11,123 nucleotides of DNA from Conidiobolus incongruus B7586 (GCA_000697335.1 JNEM01008576.1:1-11123), one strand, 5' to 3'; shown: positions 1-8,330, counted from the first letter of the stretch. Made by a program: numbers and translations. The notes: generated by a model not told the origin, from the letters alone.

Positions 1-1083
1 AAGATATATAATAATTATATAGTTTAATATAAGTTTATTTAAATTTGAATTGACCAAGATATTAATAAAAACATTTATATTTTTAATTTTATAACTCACT
101 TTTATAGACTAATATATTCAGCAAAAATTAGTTTTTCAAATAATAAATATTTTAAATAATTTAATTTAATTAAATAGCATAATTAAATAAAGTTTTTAAT
201 TTTATATTATAAAAATATAATTTCAAAAATGAATTGTAATAAATTTATATATTATAAGAGTAAGTAATTGCTATTAAAGAACTTTTTTATTGAAAAAATA
301 GGAGGTTATATATTATCAAATTAATAATATTTTTGTTCTAGCTTTTTGTTTTTATGATAAACATTTTAAATCAATAAACTTACTATTTGGATCACTAAAT
401 ATTTAAAATATAAGAAATCTTTACTTATATCATTGATTTATACAATATATAGAATTATTATAATACTTTTAATTTTTAATGATTTTATAATAATAAATTA
501 TACACTTAATTATAGTGACACTTGAATTCAACAAAAACCTAAATTTCATAATACATAAATGGAAAATAAATCAAATTCGACATATACTTGGTTTATGATT
601 TGTTCCAAAGATATTGGCTTCATATTGTATATATAATGTTGAAAATATATATAAGTTTTTTAATCTAGAATGAATTTTAGAATCAAAACCATCAAAACCA
701 TCAAAAATTCTTTATTTTAATCTGGCATTTAAATTTTTTCTAAATGCTCTGAGTTATGCTATGAAAATATTACCTAGTTAGATTCTAAATCCAGATCATA
801 TCCCAAAAATACTTCGGCTAGCCCGATTTAATATCTGGTTCAAAATAAAAATTTTTAATTAATTAAAAAAACAAATAAGTGTAATGTTTTAAATTTGATA
901 TTTATTATTAAATAATTTAAAGATATTTTATGATGGAATCTGATAATATAAACACAAACAAATACCATATAATGTAAATATTACAGTTTAATCAAATACT
1001 CAATTTTCAAAGCTAATTCAATAAGTATAAAATTAATAATGTAATATGAAATTTTTTCAAATATAATATTTATTGTATTCAAA
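1..1083. other. AT-rich intergenic DNA, no gene seen
   Basis: This stretch is very AT-rich, with stops dense in all frames and no coding-like segment of useful length. The only local structure I can support is a short tandem repeat at 682-708. A slightly GC-richer patch near 785-835 contains a 6-bp inverted pair (CCAGAT and ATCTGG), but I recognise nothing in it. Confidence 0.7.
682..708. repeat. Three-unit 9-bp tandem repeat
   Basis: Two exact copies of ATCAAAACC are followed directly by a third copy that differs at its last two bases. This is a minor microsatellite-type repeat in non-coding DNA, and no function is suggested. Confidence 0.75.
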
Positions 1084-1104
1084 AAACAGCCAATATATCA
1101 CAAG

Positions 1105-1131
1105 CCCCCGTTAGTATCATCGGTTGGAATC
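1105..1131 (+). other. tRNA-Asp-like 5' half (decayed tRNA or SINE head)
   Basis: The segment contains CCCCGTTAGTATCATCGGTT, which has the acceptor 5' strand, positions 8-9, D-stem and D-loop of a eukaryotic tRNA-Asp, including an A-box-like block. About 45 bases further on, TTTTGATTC resembles a degraded B box (GGTTCGATTC). The expected anticodon arm with GTC and a matching 3' acceptor strand are absent, so this is not a working tRNA gene. It may be a dead tRNA, or the tRNA-derived head of a SINE whose body would be the GC-richer island to about 1490. The resemblance is from memory of tRNA-Asp sequences, not from an alignment. Confidence 0.45.
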
Positions 1132-1213
1132 AATTTCAATTGAATATTGTGCAATTTTGATTCATTTATTTGATAACTTTTATAAAAGATTAATGGATTT
1201 TAACAATTATTCA

Positions 1214-1421
1214 TTATATTGTGGTTACATGAATAGTAACCCTCCCGACAGACTTCATCTCGCGATCTATTGCCTTATGGGGTCTTACCCCAAAAAGCCT
1301 ATCACACCACTTCAAGGTCTCATTCTTCTAGTAACCCAGTACACTTCTTTGCACTACCTACAGCCCACAATTTGTCTATAAATGATACATCATCATCAAC
1401 TCTGGTCTTCTGTGAAGCCCA
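1214..1421 (-). pseudogene. Broken coding-like relic, family unknown
   Basis: On the minus strand this GC-richer block holds short, abutting open stretches in different frames, of about 34 and 38 codons. They read like real protein (mixed charged, hydrophobic and W/C residues) rather than the K/N/I/F/Y-rich output of the surrounding AT-rich DNA. One stretch includes the residues KWCDRLFGVRPHKAIDRE. I do not recognise the family. A decayed transposable element is the likeliest source because a tRNA-like segment and an island of foreign base composition surround it, but a host pseudogene is possible. It is clearly not intact. Confidence 0.35.
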
Positions 1422-1494
1422 TTAAAACCTTAACAAACCTCAATAAAACACCCTAACCCAAACTACCAAACAGGCCATAAACAGGCCACTTTCT

Positions 1495-2150
1495 TATCTA
1501 TTATTAATGTTCTAGCAATTGATAGAACTAAAATATGTTAAATGATTATCATTTAATTTTGATCATTAAAATTAAAAAATAGTGATAATAAAATATATAC
1601 TATAAAAGCCCCTTCTTCTGGAATTGCTTAAATCAATTACTGTTAAGGGAAATTAACAAATATTATAATCAAATTGCGAGATCCTTGCTCTTAGTTAATT
1701 ATAAAATATCATCCGAAATAGTAGTTTTATATCATATTGTCTGACTTAAAATTATTTATGAAGATTTTTCGATATATCTAATGTGTAGGTCTGTTGAAAT
1801 TAAATCCTATCAAGATATAATCACCTAAAGAGCCTTTCTTTTGTTCCTAAAACAGGATTTATAATATCGCTATTAGACGATTTTTGCCATAGAGTTTAAA
1901 GATTTAGAATGAATTTATTAAATAAAAATTTATTTATTTTGAATTAAGTCAATTAAAAATTTGTGTTGATTGAAAACAATTTAGTTAAAATTGTCTTCAT
2001 TTGTTTTTGTTTCGATTTCTGAATTTTGATTATTGAATCTAATTATAATATCAGATTAGTTAAAATACTTTATATATCACTTAACTTTTCAATAACAAAA
2101 TCAAACAAGTCTCCTGATTTAAATATTTAAAAATAAAAATTAAAATATTA
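1495..2150. other. AT-rich intergenic DNA, no gene seen
   Basis: This stretch is AT-rich with frequent stops in every frame. A few short segments (around 1780-1900) are slightly less AT-biased, but none gives a convincing reading frame. I see no RNA gene, ordered repeat or regulatory structure. Confidence 0.6.
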
Positions 2151-2172
2151 ACACGACTTGGCAAAGCCGTGT
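2151..2172 (-). repeat. Nine-bp hairpin palindrome at edge of GC-richer block
   Basis: On the minus strand the bases ACACGGCTT and AAGTCGTGT pair over nine positions, eight Watson-Crick and one G-T, around a four-base loop TGCC. It sits exactly where AT-rich spacer changes to the GC-richer relic that runs to about 2529. Hairpins at such boundaries occur at the ends of some transposable elements, for example near Helitron 3' ends. No CTRR tetranucleotide follows at the expected spacing on the minus strand, so no element type is assigned. It could also be a terminator-like or chance structure. Confidence 0.55.
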
Positions 2173-2529
2173 CCAGAATAGTATATGTTAGGGAGATAGG
2201 GGGTTTATTGTCTTAAGTCAAATAGCTGGGAGGACCCAGATCGGACTCTTTTTGTTGAGGATAGCTCTAATTCCGGGTTTTATATAGTATGGGTCGGGTA
2301 ACGTGATTCAAGAGATTATCCAGTGACTTGCATCATCGGCCAATTAAAAGATAGAGCAAGAGCAGATTGTATGTGAGGGGGAAACGACTTTAAAATTAGG
2401 TTGATGTAAAGATACTTGGGTAGAAGGGAGTCACCTGACTCATGATAATACAATCATTCATCTCAGAATTAACCAATTGTTTGAAAAATCATATGTTGAA
2501 CAGGCTTAATGGAAGCGTGAGAAAGTAAT
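2173..2529 (+). pseudogene. Decayed coding-like block, possibly retroelement-derived
   Basis: This GC-richer block reads on the plus strand as several short protein-like stretches separated by multiple breaks. Its composition is unlike the flanking spacer. One stretch contains an LKDRARADC segment, loosely like the helical region of LTR-retroelement Gag proteins, but this is far too short to assign a family. The block ends directly against the Kelch gene, so it may have contributed that gene's upstream region. It is treated as a fossil; no intact protein is present. Confidence 0.35.
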
Positions 2530-2534
2530 TTGGA

Positions 2535-2542
2535 TATAAAAA
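2535..2542 (+). promoter_or_regulatory. Candidate TATA box of the Kelch gene
   Basis: TATAAAAA lies 38 bases before the preferred start codon at 2581. If used, the 5' leader would be very short. It also argues against starting translation at the in-frame TTG at 2530. Such strings are common in AT-rich DNA, so this is only a candidate. Confidence 0.3.
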
Positions 2543-2580
2543 GGGTTATTTTCCAGGATTCAATGATATTCTTTAAAAAT

Positions 2581-4323
2581 ATGAAATTGTATCTCTTAAA
2601 TATTTTTATTATTAAATTCAATATTGCAGATAGTGATATAGAGTTACTTTTGGCACCACTACAGAGTTCTACAATATTATGGAACGATGTCGTAATATAC
2701 AAACCACCAAAATCACCCCAAAAAGAGTTTAAGTTCTATAATTATCCTTTGAGAAACGGAACTATAGGTTCTGGGTCAACATTCTTGTTTAACCAAGAAA
2801 GTTCTAGTCAAACATTCGATTATCAATTTCTCAATCCCCCACAGTCGCTAAAATCTCAAAAAAAAATATATGTATTTGGTTCAAAGGGCTACCATTATTT
2901 AGATAAAGTGTTTCCTCCGGCGAATTTAAGACTTTGGCTTGTTGAAGCATTTGACTATAATTTTGTTCGTATAAAGTCAACCGACAATATTACAGATCAT
3001 TCATTCCAAAATTTCCCAGATTTTGACTATAGCGTAACCCTTGTGGGAGAACTAGATCCATCTAACATGCTTTCAAATGCCAGTATATATATATTGGGCG
3101 GATCTCAGTATAATCGAACTAAAGGATCATCTGAAATTATCAAGAGTTTCTGTTCATATAACTTTCTCACCAAAAAATGGGATGATTTGACCAATTTACT
3201 TCCAACTGATTTGAAACCATTTGCAGGGCATCAGGTCATCAATTTAAATAATAGAAAATTAATTGTGCTTGGAGGATATCGAGCTTCTAAATACACGGAT
3301 CGTATTCCTTTAAAAGCTATTAACCCCGAATTAATTGATTTTAAATATTTACCGGTCTTTGATATTGATAAGAGAAAATGGGAATACCAAGAGACTCAAA
3401 TAGCTGACAATGATCACAAATTTTTGGAACATAGAGGACATTATGCTTTTGCTGTAGTTTGTCGAAATAACCAATTGTATGTATATGGTGGAGCTTATAT
3501 GGAAAACTCGAGTATAAAATATGATTCATATTTTGGTATATTGGATTTGAATAGCTGGAATTGGAGGTGGAAAAAGCTTTCACCGAAAAAACATCCTGAA
3601 AATGATATAAAAAGTACATATAATGCAATATTGATCGATAAATATATGTTCATCAATCATGTTAATATCAACACAGAGTACAATATTGAAATGCTGGCAA
3701 TCAATTTAGACACAGAGGATATAGTTGATTCTGTTGAATTTCCTCAATCTATATATTCAGAACCTGACTATAATTTTTCACCTAGAATGCCTGTTTACGT
3801 TATTATTATACTTGTCTTGATATTTTTAATGTTATTGGTAGTTCTCATTGCGGGTATCATATATTACTTGAGGAAAAAATCCAAGTCCAAACAAATTAAT
3901 GATTTCCAATTACAAAATATATGGTCCGATCAGAACCTGAATAGTAAGGGTAATATATTATCCAACAGCTCTACCAGCTCCAAAAATCCTTCTGGAAACA
4001 GGTTGGATCCTTTACAAATTATCGATACAAATTTAATTTCTAACTCGCCAGCTTTTCAATATGGAGTTGATCCCAAATTTCAAATGAAAGCGCTTCCAAT
4101 TCCCGAAATGGATCCAATCCATCTATCTAATAAGTATGTAAGAAACCAAATGAATGAGTCTATAACTGAATTTATACCCGAATCGAATCGTTCAAACCAA
4201 ATGGAACTAAGCAAGCACAATATTCATCCCTCAGCAGATAATATGGCAATGGATAATAGTACAAACACTAAAAATGATAGCTTGCAACAAGCTATGAATA
4301 GTTCTTCCAAATCATCTAATTAA
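2581..4323 (+). CDS. Kelch-propeller type I membrane protein
   Basis: This gene encodes a 580-residue protein, probably a cell-surface protein with an extracellular beta-propeller. A signal peptide is suggested by residues 1-16 (MKLYLLNIFIIKFNIA). Kelch-type strands ending in a G-G or G-S pair appear at about residues 96-101 (IYVFGS), 168-174 (SIYILGG), 226-233 (KLIVLGGY) and 299-304 (LYVYGG). Aromatic W residues precede several of them, as in Kelch blades (KKWDDL, KRKWEY, WRWKKL). A first, degenerate blade probably begins near residue 25 (LQSSTILWNDVVIY). Residues 405-430 form one hydrophobic membrane segment followed by the basic stop-transfer sequence RKKSKSK, then a 150-residue S/N/Q-rich cytoplasmic tail. 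Several N-x-S/T sites lie on the outer side. The ATG at 2581 is preferred because the signal peptide starts there; an in-frame ATG at 2563 would give 586 residues. No intron is needed. The ligand is unknown. Kelch propellers bind many partners, and the galactose-oxidase fold is related, but no catalytic residues can be claimed. Confidence 0.85.
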   Translation: MKLYLLNIFIIKFNIADSDIELLLAPLQSSTILWNDVVIYKPPKSPQKEFKFYNYPLRNGTIGSGSTFLFNQESSSQTFDYQFLNPPQSLKSQKKIYVFGSKGYHYLDKVFPPANLRLWLVEAFDYNFVRIKSTDNITDHSFQNFPDFDYSVTLVGELDPSNMLSNASIYILGGSQYNRTKGSSEIIKSFCSYNFLTKKWDDLTNLLPTDLKPFAGHQVINLNNRKLIVLGGYRASKYTDRIPLKAINPELIDFKYLPVFDIDKRKWEYQETQIADNDHKFLEHRGHYAFAVVCRNNQLYVYGGAYMENSSIKYDSYFGILDLNSWNWRWKKLSPKKHPENDIKSTYNAILIDKYMFINHVNINTEYNIEMLAINLDTEDIVDSVEFPQSIYSEPDYNFSPRMPVYVIIILVLIFLMLLVVLIAGIIYYLRKKSKSKQINDFQLQNIWSDQNLNSKGNILSNSSTSSKNPSGNRLDPLQIIDTNLISNSPAFQYGVDPKFQMKALPIPEMDPIHLSNKYVRNQMNESITEFIPESNRSNQMELSKHNIHPSADNMAMDNSTNTKNDSLQQAMNSSSKSSN

Positions 4324-4382
4324 TGTTTTCATCCACCCTTTTTATTTATTGATAAAAACAATTGTTTTTGATCATTTGGTTT

Positions 4383-4388
4383 AATAAA
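4383..4388 (+). terminator. Candidate polyadenylation signal of the Kelch gene
   Basis: AATAAA lies 60 bases after the Kelch stop codon, within the distance usual for fungal 3' ends. AATAAA is frequent by chance in this AT-rich sequence. Confidence 0.4.
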
Positions 4389-4484
4389 CTTTTGAAAATC
4401 TGAATAATCATATATAAATTTATACTTATATTTTAATGTTTATATTGTCGCGGATCGAGAGGTCCGCTCGCCTTTCAATTTTAA

Positions 4485-4697
4485 CCGTCCGTCAAGATTC
4501 CAGATGTAATCCACTCACAAATATCAGGAACAACCCTTGCACAATGGAAAATTCCAGACTATAGCAGAAGCTGGAGCCTCAACACATTGGCCAAGGATCA
4601 ACCACACTATAAAATAGTCACTGGACAGATATTTACTGCAGATCACTTCGATCAGGGCCAAGCCCTAGATCTTGATCTTTTAATAAAACTCCTCTAA
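4485..4697 (+). other. Unrecognised 70-codon open frame without ATG
   Basis: This frame is open from just after an in-frame stop at 4482-4484 to the stop at 4695-4697. It has no ATG, so it cannot be a stand-alone gene as it lies. The translation is strongly protein-like (segments ISGTTLAQWKIPDYSRSW and HYKIVTGQIFTADHFDQG, then an acidic and leucine-rich end ALDLDLLIKLL). Codon third positions include many C and G, unlike the spacer around it. It occupies a GC-rich island of about 340 bp (4445-4785) in AT-rich DNA. It could be the last exon of a spliced gene, with the acceptor AG near 4495 or 4502, or a captured fragment of a gene or mobile element. I do not recognise the family. Confidence 0.4.
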
Positions 4698-4751
4698 AGT
4701 ATCTAGTTAGCCGTCTTTGGCCCGTTTCATCGAGCTCACGTGATCTTTATC

Positions 4752-4777
4752 GCAAGACTACTTTCCAGAAGTCTTGC
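4752..4777. repeat. Eight-bp perfect hairpin at end of GC-rich island
   Basis: GCAAGACT and AGTCTTGC pair perfectly around a ten-base loop, 55 bases after the orphan reading frame ends. AT-rich spacer resumes immediately afterwards, so the hairpin marks the edge of the island. It may be an element end or a 3'-UTR structure. A second, weaker hairpin (GCGGA with TCCGC, 4450-4467) marks the other edge. Confidence 0.55.
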
Positions 4778-4789
4778 AATATTAGATTA

Positions 4790-6200
4790 ATAATTTAAAC
4801 ACTTAGGGTCAAATCATAATCAAGAAATAACCAATAAACTAATTTAATATTGTTCATAAGATACAATATAGAAAATATATTCGATTTCCTTAATATGAAT
4901 GAATTAAGTGGGATTGAGATTGTTTGGTTTTTGCTTATCCATTTCATATCTCTCTTCACTACAATACCTTCATTGAACACACCTCTATCTTCTCTTATTA
5001 TACCTCCTAATTAATTTAACCACACCACATATTATTCTATCCTGATCTGTACTTTTTTGAAGTTAAACCTTGCAATATTAATACTAGTTCACTTTTGTCC
5101 TACAATTTTTATAATTATTTATTCATACATATTATTCAATATTTTATTAAACTTTTTCGGCAAATAAAATTATAGCATTATTATCGCTTAGTTATTAAAT
5201 ATTATAATATTGGACAATTATTATATATAGTTGGAAAATTAATTATGACTTAATATAATTATATTGATCTATTAAGGGTATATTTTTGAAACAATACAAC
5301 TTGTTAATTATAAATTACTGTATTTGTAATGAATTATATATTAGTAACAATATGAATTTTTTTGGATAATTTAAATAAATTAAAAAAATTCAAAGGATCT
5401 TGACTTGATTTTTTTGTATTTAAATAATCTAATAATAAGATAACCCTTCCATCAAATATAATACCAACCATGAATTTTGACCAAGGCTAGAGATTATATC
5501 AGGATATACCAGATATTATTTAGATCTTATTTCTAATAAACATCAAGCTTGCATACTAAGGTCAATTATAATAAAACATTGGTTATAATATTAAAATTAA
5601 CCCATCTAATCTAGTTACAAAAGATATCAAATTTATATGATCTAGTACAAGGTTTAAATTATCAATATTGGTGAAAATTTGAGTCACTAATATATTAATC
5701 AAAATAATTTTGATATTCAAAAATATCAAAATTTTAATATTTCTGTTTATTGTTTCGTAATATATTAATACAGATTATTTAAATAGCGCCATTGATTTAC
5801 TCACAAATTATACAATTATTGATAAAATATAGTATTACACTAAATATATTTAATAAATTTGATTGTCAAATATTATCTAAAATTTAAAAATATCACACAT
5901 TGAGTTCATTTGATATAAAATTATAAATTTAACAACTAGAAATATTACCTTTATTTCTACTCAATCTTATTTAATATTTACATTTATGATATTGTATTCT
6001 ATTATATTATACATTCTTAATTAATACATGATATATTGATATAACTGTAAATAATAACTGGCAAAATATAGTCTATTAACGGTGATCATAAATTATTATA
6101 TCAAAATTTGCAAATTGACATAAGTTTTAATAAGTTATAATTAGACTAGAAAATTATTTTAATAGCAAAAATATATCAACCGAGATAATATCACCTCAAA
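4790..6200. other. AT-rich intergenic DNA, no gene seen
   Basis: I find no coding-like frame, RNA gene or ordered repeat in this 1.4-kb stretch. Open frames such as 4795-4980 on the minus strand have the K/N/I/F/Y/L composition expected from random AT-rich DNA. Confidence 0.65.
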
Positions 6201-6203
6201 TAA

Positions 6204-6557
6204 ATTAAAGTTCAATTCCAAACTAGCCAAATTAAAAATTACTTGCAAAATAATTTTGCTAACAAATTTCACCACACTTATAAACCTCTTGAGCATTTAA
6301 TTTTAATTGTATACAAGGGTTCTAACGCAACTTCAAGACTATCTAAATTACCTTTGAGGATCTTGTAAAATATGAAAATGGGTTTAAAGTATAATGGATT
6401 GAATAGAGTAGTTGATAGAGTGATACAAGCATATTTATCATCAGAGGATTTGATTGATTGAAATCGATTACATGTGAATGTCATCCCAAATATTTATTCT
6501 GACGAGCAGGTTAAATCTAAATAACAAGTGGTTTTTGAGGTAGTACCAAAAATAGAC
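6204..6557 (+). pseudogene. Broken coding relic, family unknown
   Basis: A single plus-strand frame gives a protein-like reading over roughly 350 bp, interrupted a few times. Stretches such as VYKGSNATSRLSKLPLRIL and RVVDRVIQAYLSSEDLID are unlike anything random AT-rich DNA would give. The codons are mixed in third position, less AT-biased than the spacer. The minus-strand open frame over the same bases is its shadow. I do not recognise the protein. Because the reading stays in one frame it is probably fairly young, and could derive either from a host gene or from a mobile element. It is not intact. Confidence 0.4.
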
Positions 6558-6559
6558 TG

Positions 6560-7180
6560 ATAACCGTTTAAATCACCTCAATTGTAATATTGCTTGACAA
6601 TGAATTAAGTAATTGATTCTTATCTGGATTTTATAATTTTAACTTTGACACCTTTCATTTAATCTGAATAAACAAATAACTAGCAAATGAAATTCATTTT
6701 TCAGACTTGATGAAATTTAATAAATTTTCCTTGGTTGAGCTATTTTTTCTATTCGATATTTGATAGCTATAAATCAATTATCAATAAAAACTGAATATAA
6801 CTATATTAAGTTTTCAGACTTTTGAGATTGCAACATACTGTCAAAATAACATTATCAAACAACTATTTGTTGGTGATAATAAAATTTAATGATTACTTTG
6901 ACAATCTTTTCAAAGTTAGTATTTTTAATTTCAGATATCCATAATTTTCAACAATCAAAATATTTGAAACATTTGAAAAAAAAATAATTTGATCAAAATA
7001 TTGCCATATTAAGAATTTTGAAATGGAAATGTTGGCGAAAATTTGATAAATTAGAATCCCGCAAAAGAGGTCAATGTAAATAGTTATCAGTTCATTAAAA
7101 ACCTCATATTCTCAAAATCGAATTGCAATGTTGTTTTAATCTGCATAAATGAAGGGGTTGATAGCTTTTTATCATGGATG
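6560..7180. other. AT-rich upstream region of the AA11 gene
   Basis: There is no gene here. The segment is the likely promoter region of the AA11 LPMO gene that follows. It contains two copies of TTGATAGCT (6760-6768 and 7158-7166), whose GATAG core is compatible with a GATA-type regulator site. A third copy lies beyond the gene at 8298-8306. Confidence 0.5.
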
Positions 7181-7187
7181 TACTTAA

Positions 7188-7195
7188 TATAAATA
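7188..7195 (+). promoter_or_regulatory. TATA box of the AA11 LPMO gene
   Basis: TATAAATA stands 73 bases before the ATG and is followed by a C/A-rich leader (around 7217-7268) that is much less AT-biased than the spacer, as expected for the 5' UTR of a well-expressed fungal gene. Confidence 0.6.
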
Positions 7196-7268
7196 GCTGA
7201 GGAAGTATCAGCAAATTTGACAGCACATCCAATCTACCAATACATCCAGTTACCTATCTATTACAATC

Positions 7269-8237
7269 ATGTTGAACGCGATTGTCTTAACCTTAACTAC
7301 CTTGCTCACCATTTCATCAGCCAATGGCCATATGATGGTCCAATCTCCTCCAGTGAGAGAATCCAAATTCAACCCAAATGTCAAATCTGAAAACATTAAC
7401 TACAACTTAATGGCCCCTGTTACAAAACCTGGATGTGGTCAATATAAAAAGAATGCTCCAGTCGCTACTTACACCGCCGGTCAAACTGTCCCATTTACTT
7501 TTGCAGGTACTGCTGTGCACAATGGTGGCAGTTGCCAATTTGGTATGTCTTACGACGGTGTCAGCTTCATCACTTTACTTGATGTAGTTGGCGACTGTAT
7601 GATTGGTGCTAACTCTTATGATGTCAAGATTCCCGAAGATGCTCCCAATGGTGATGTCATTTTGGGCTGGTTCTGGATCAACAAGACCGGAAACCGTGAA
7701 TATTATATTAACTGCATTGATGCTACTATTAAGGGTGGCTCTGACAAGAACGAAATCAGTGGTCGCTCCATTGCCATTGCTAACTTGCCCGGATACAAAG
7801 AGATCCCTGAGGGTGAAAGTGGTATCCCATTGACCAAGGAGCTCTACCAAAGTGCAAAGACTATTACCATTTCAAAGTCTGGAGGTCCCTCTTACAATGT
7901 TGAGCCCACTCCCCAAGTCAATTCTAAGATTGATCTTAATATTAAAGATGCTCCAAAAGTTCAAGTTAACGCCCAATCTCAACCTGAATCCCAACCCCAG
8001 TCTCAACCTCAACCTCAACCTCAACCTCAGCCTCAAAAGCAACCTGAACCCCAACCAAAGGATGAAAACAAAGAACCAGTCAAAGACGACAGCAACAAGC
8101 CCGTTTGCAATCCCGACATCATCGGCTGTTTCGATGAGAACACCATCACATTCTGCGGTAGCAATCAATTATTTAAATTCACCTGCTCAAAAGGAACCAA
8201 ATGTATTTCTGAAGGCAATGCATCATTCTGTCGTTAA
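7269..8237 (+). CDS. AA11-type chitin LPMO with C-terminal cysteine module
   Basis: The gene encodes a secreted copper-dependent lytic polysaccharide monooxygenase of 322 residues, expected to cleave chitin oxidatively outside the cell. The signal peptide (1-20) ends in SSANG, leaving His21 as the first mature residue, the first ligand of the histidine brace. His84 in the motif TAVHNGGSCQFGMSYDG is the second ligand, and Tyr146 in GNREYYINC is the axial tyrosine position of AA11. The order and spacing follow the AA11 family (catalytic part to about residue 205), and Cys56, 89, 110 and 149 could form two disulfides. A linker (about 206-275) with a Q-P repeat leads to a module with six cysteines (280, 287, 296, 306, 312, 321), resembling the small chitin-binding CBM19 group; that assignment is tentative. 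NKT at 138 is a possible glycosylation site. No intron is seen. Codon use is C-rich in third position, suggesting strong expression. A diverged paralogue faces it from the right. Confidence 0.9.
   Translation: MLNAIVLTLTTLLTISSANGHMMVQSPPVRESKFNPNVKSENINYNLMAPVTKPGCGQYKKNAPVATYTAGQTVPFTFAGTAVHNGGSCQFGMSYDGVSFITLLDVVGDCMIGANSYDVKIPEDAPNGDVILGWFWINKTGNREYYINCIDATIKGGSDKNEISGRSIAIANLPGYKEIPEGESGIPLTKELYQSAKTITISKSGGPSYNVEPTPQVNSKIDLNIKDAPKVQVNAQSQPESQPQSQPQPQPQPQPQKQPEPQPKDENKEPVKDDSNKPVCNPDIIGCFDENTITFCGSNQLFKFTCSKGTKCISEGNASFCR
7974..8057 (+). repeat. Q-P dipeptide (CAACCT) repeat in the LPMO linker
   Basis: This is a run of 28 codons, mostly alternating Gln (CAA/CAG) with Pro, Ser or Glu. 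Its core is a run of consecutive CAACCT hexamers. It encodes the flexible linker between the catalytic and C-terminal modules. The facing paralogue lacks it, so it expanded after the duplication or was lost there. Its length may vary between strains. Confidence 0.85.
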
Positions 8238-8324
8238 TCGCTCTAACTTCCAACTATCAACAACTCCTACATTTTACTGGTTAAAACCTAGGAGGATTTG
8301 ATAGCTTTATTTTTTATGTAAATT

Positions 8325-8330
8325 AATAAA
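8325..8330 (+). terminator. Candidate polyadenylation signal of the AA11 gene
   Basis: AATAAA lies 87 bases after the stop codon at 8235-8237, following a T-rich stretch. It is positioned as expected for 3'-end formation. Confidence 0.45.

Noticed and set aside
1124-1381. Plus-strand 85-codon open frame in the GC-richer island
   Set aside because: It begins at TTG inside the tRNA-like segment, and the opposite strand reads more like protein in its second half.
1451-1459. Telomere-like CCCTAACCC
   Set aside because: Only one and a half units, with no array; not evidence of a chromosome end or interstitial telomere.
1470-1488. ACAGGCCA repeated twice within 19 bases
   Set aside because: A two-copy 8-mer is too small to assign to any element or site.
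2151-2172. Helitron 3' end
   Set aside because: The hairpin is suitable, but no CTRR tetranucleotide follows at the expected spacing and no Rep/helicase coding is present.
2530-2580. Start of the Kelch protein at the in-frame TTG at 2530
   Set aside because: A non-ATG start is unlikely in a fungal nuclear gene, the extra residues contain a TATA-like box, and a good signal peptide begins at the ATG at 2581.
2590-2630. Possible short intron in the Kelch gene (GTATCT to TTGCAG)
   Set aside because: It would be unusually short and would remove the hydrophobic signal peptide; the reading frame is open without it.
3341-3628. Minus-strand 95-codon open frame inside the Kelch gene
   Set aside because: It is antisense to a well-supported coding region and has no protein-like features of its own.
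4795-4980. Minus-strand 61-codon open frame
   Set aside because: Composition is that of AT-rich spacer and there is no supporting signal.
7575-8301. Open frames on both strands over the plus-strand AA11 gene
   Set aside because: They are shadows of the LPMO coding sequence; the L/N/P- and R/L-rich ones come from the CAACCT repeat read in other frames or strand.
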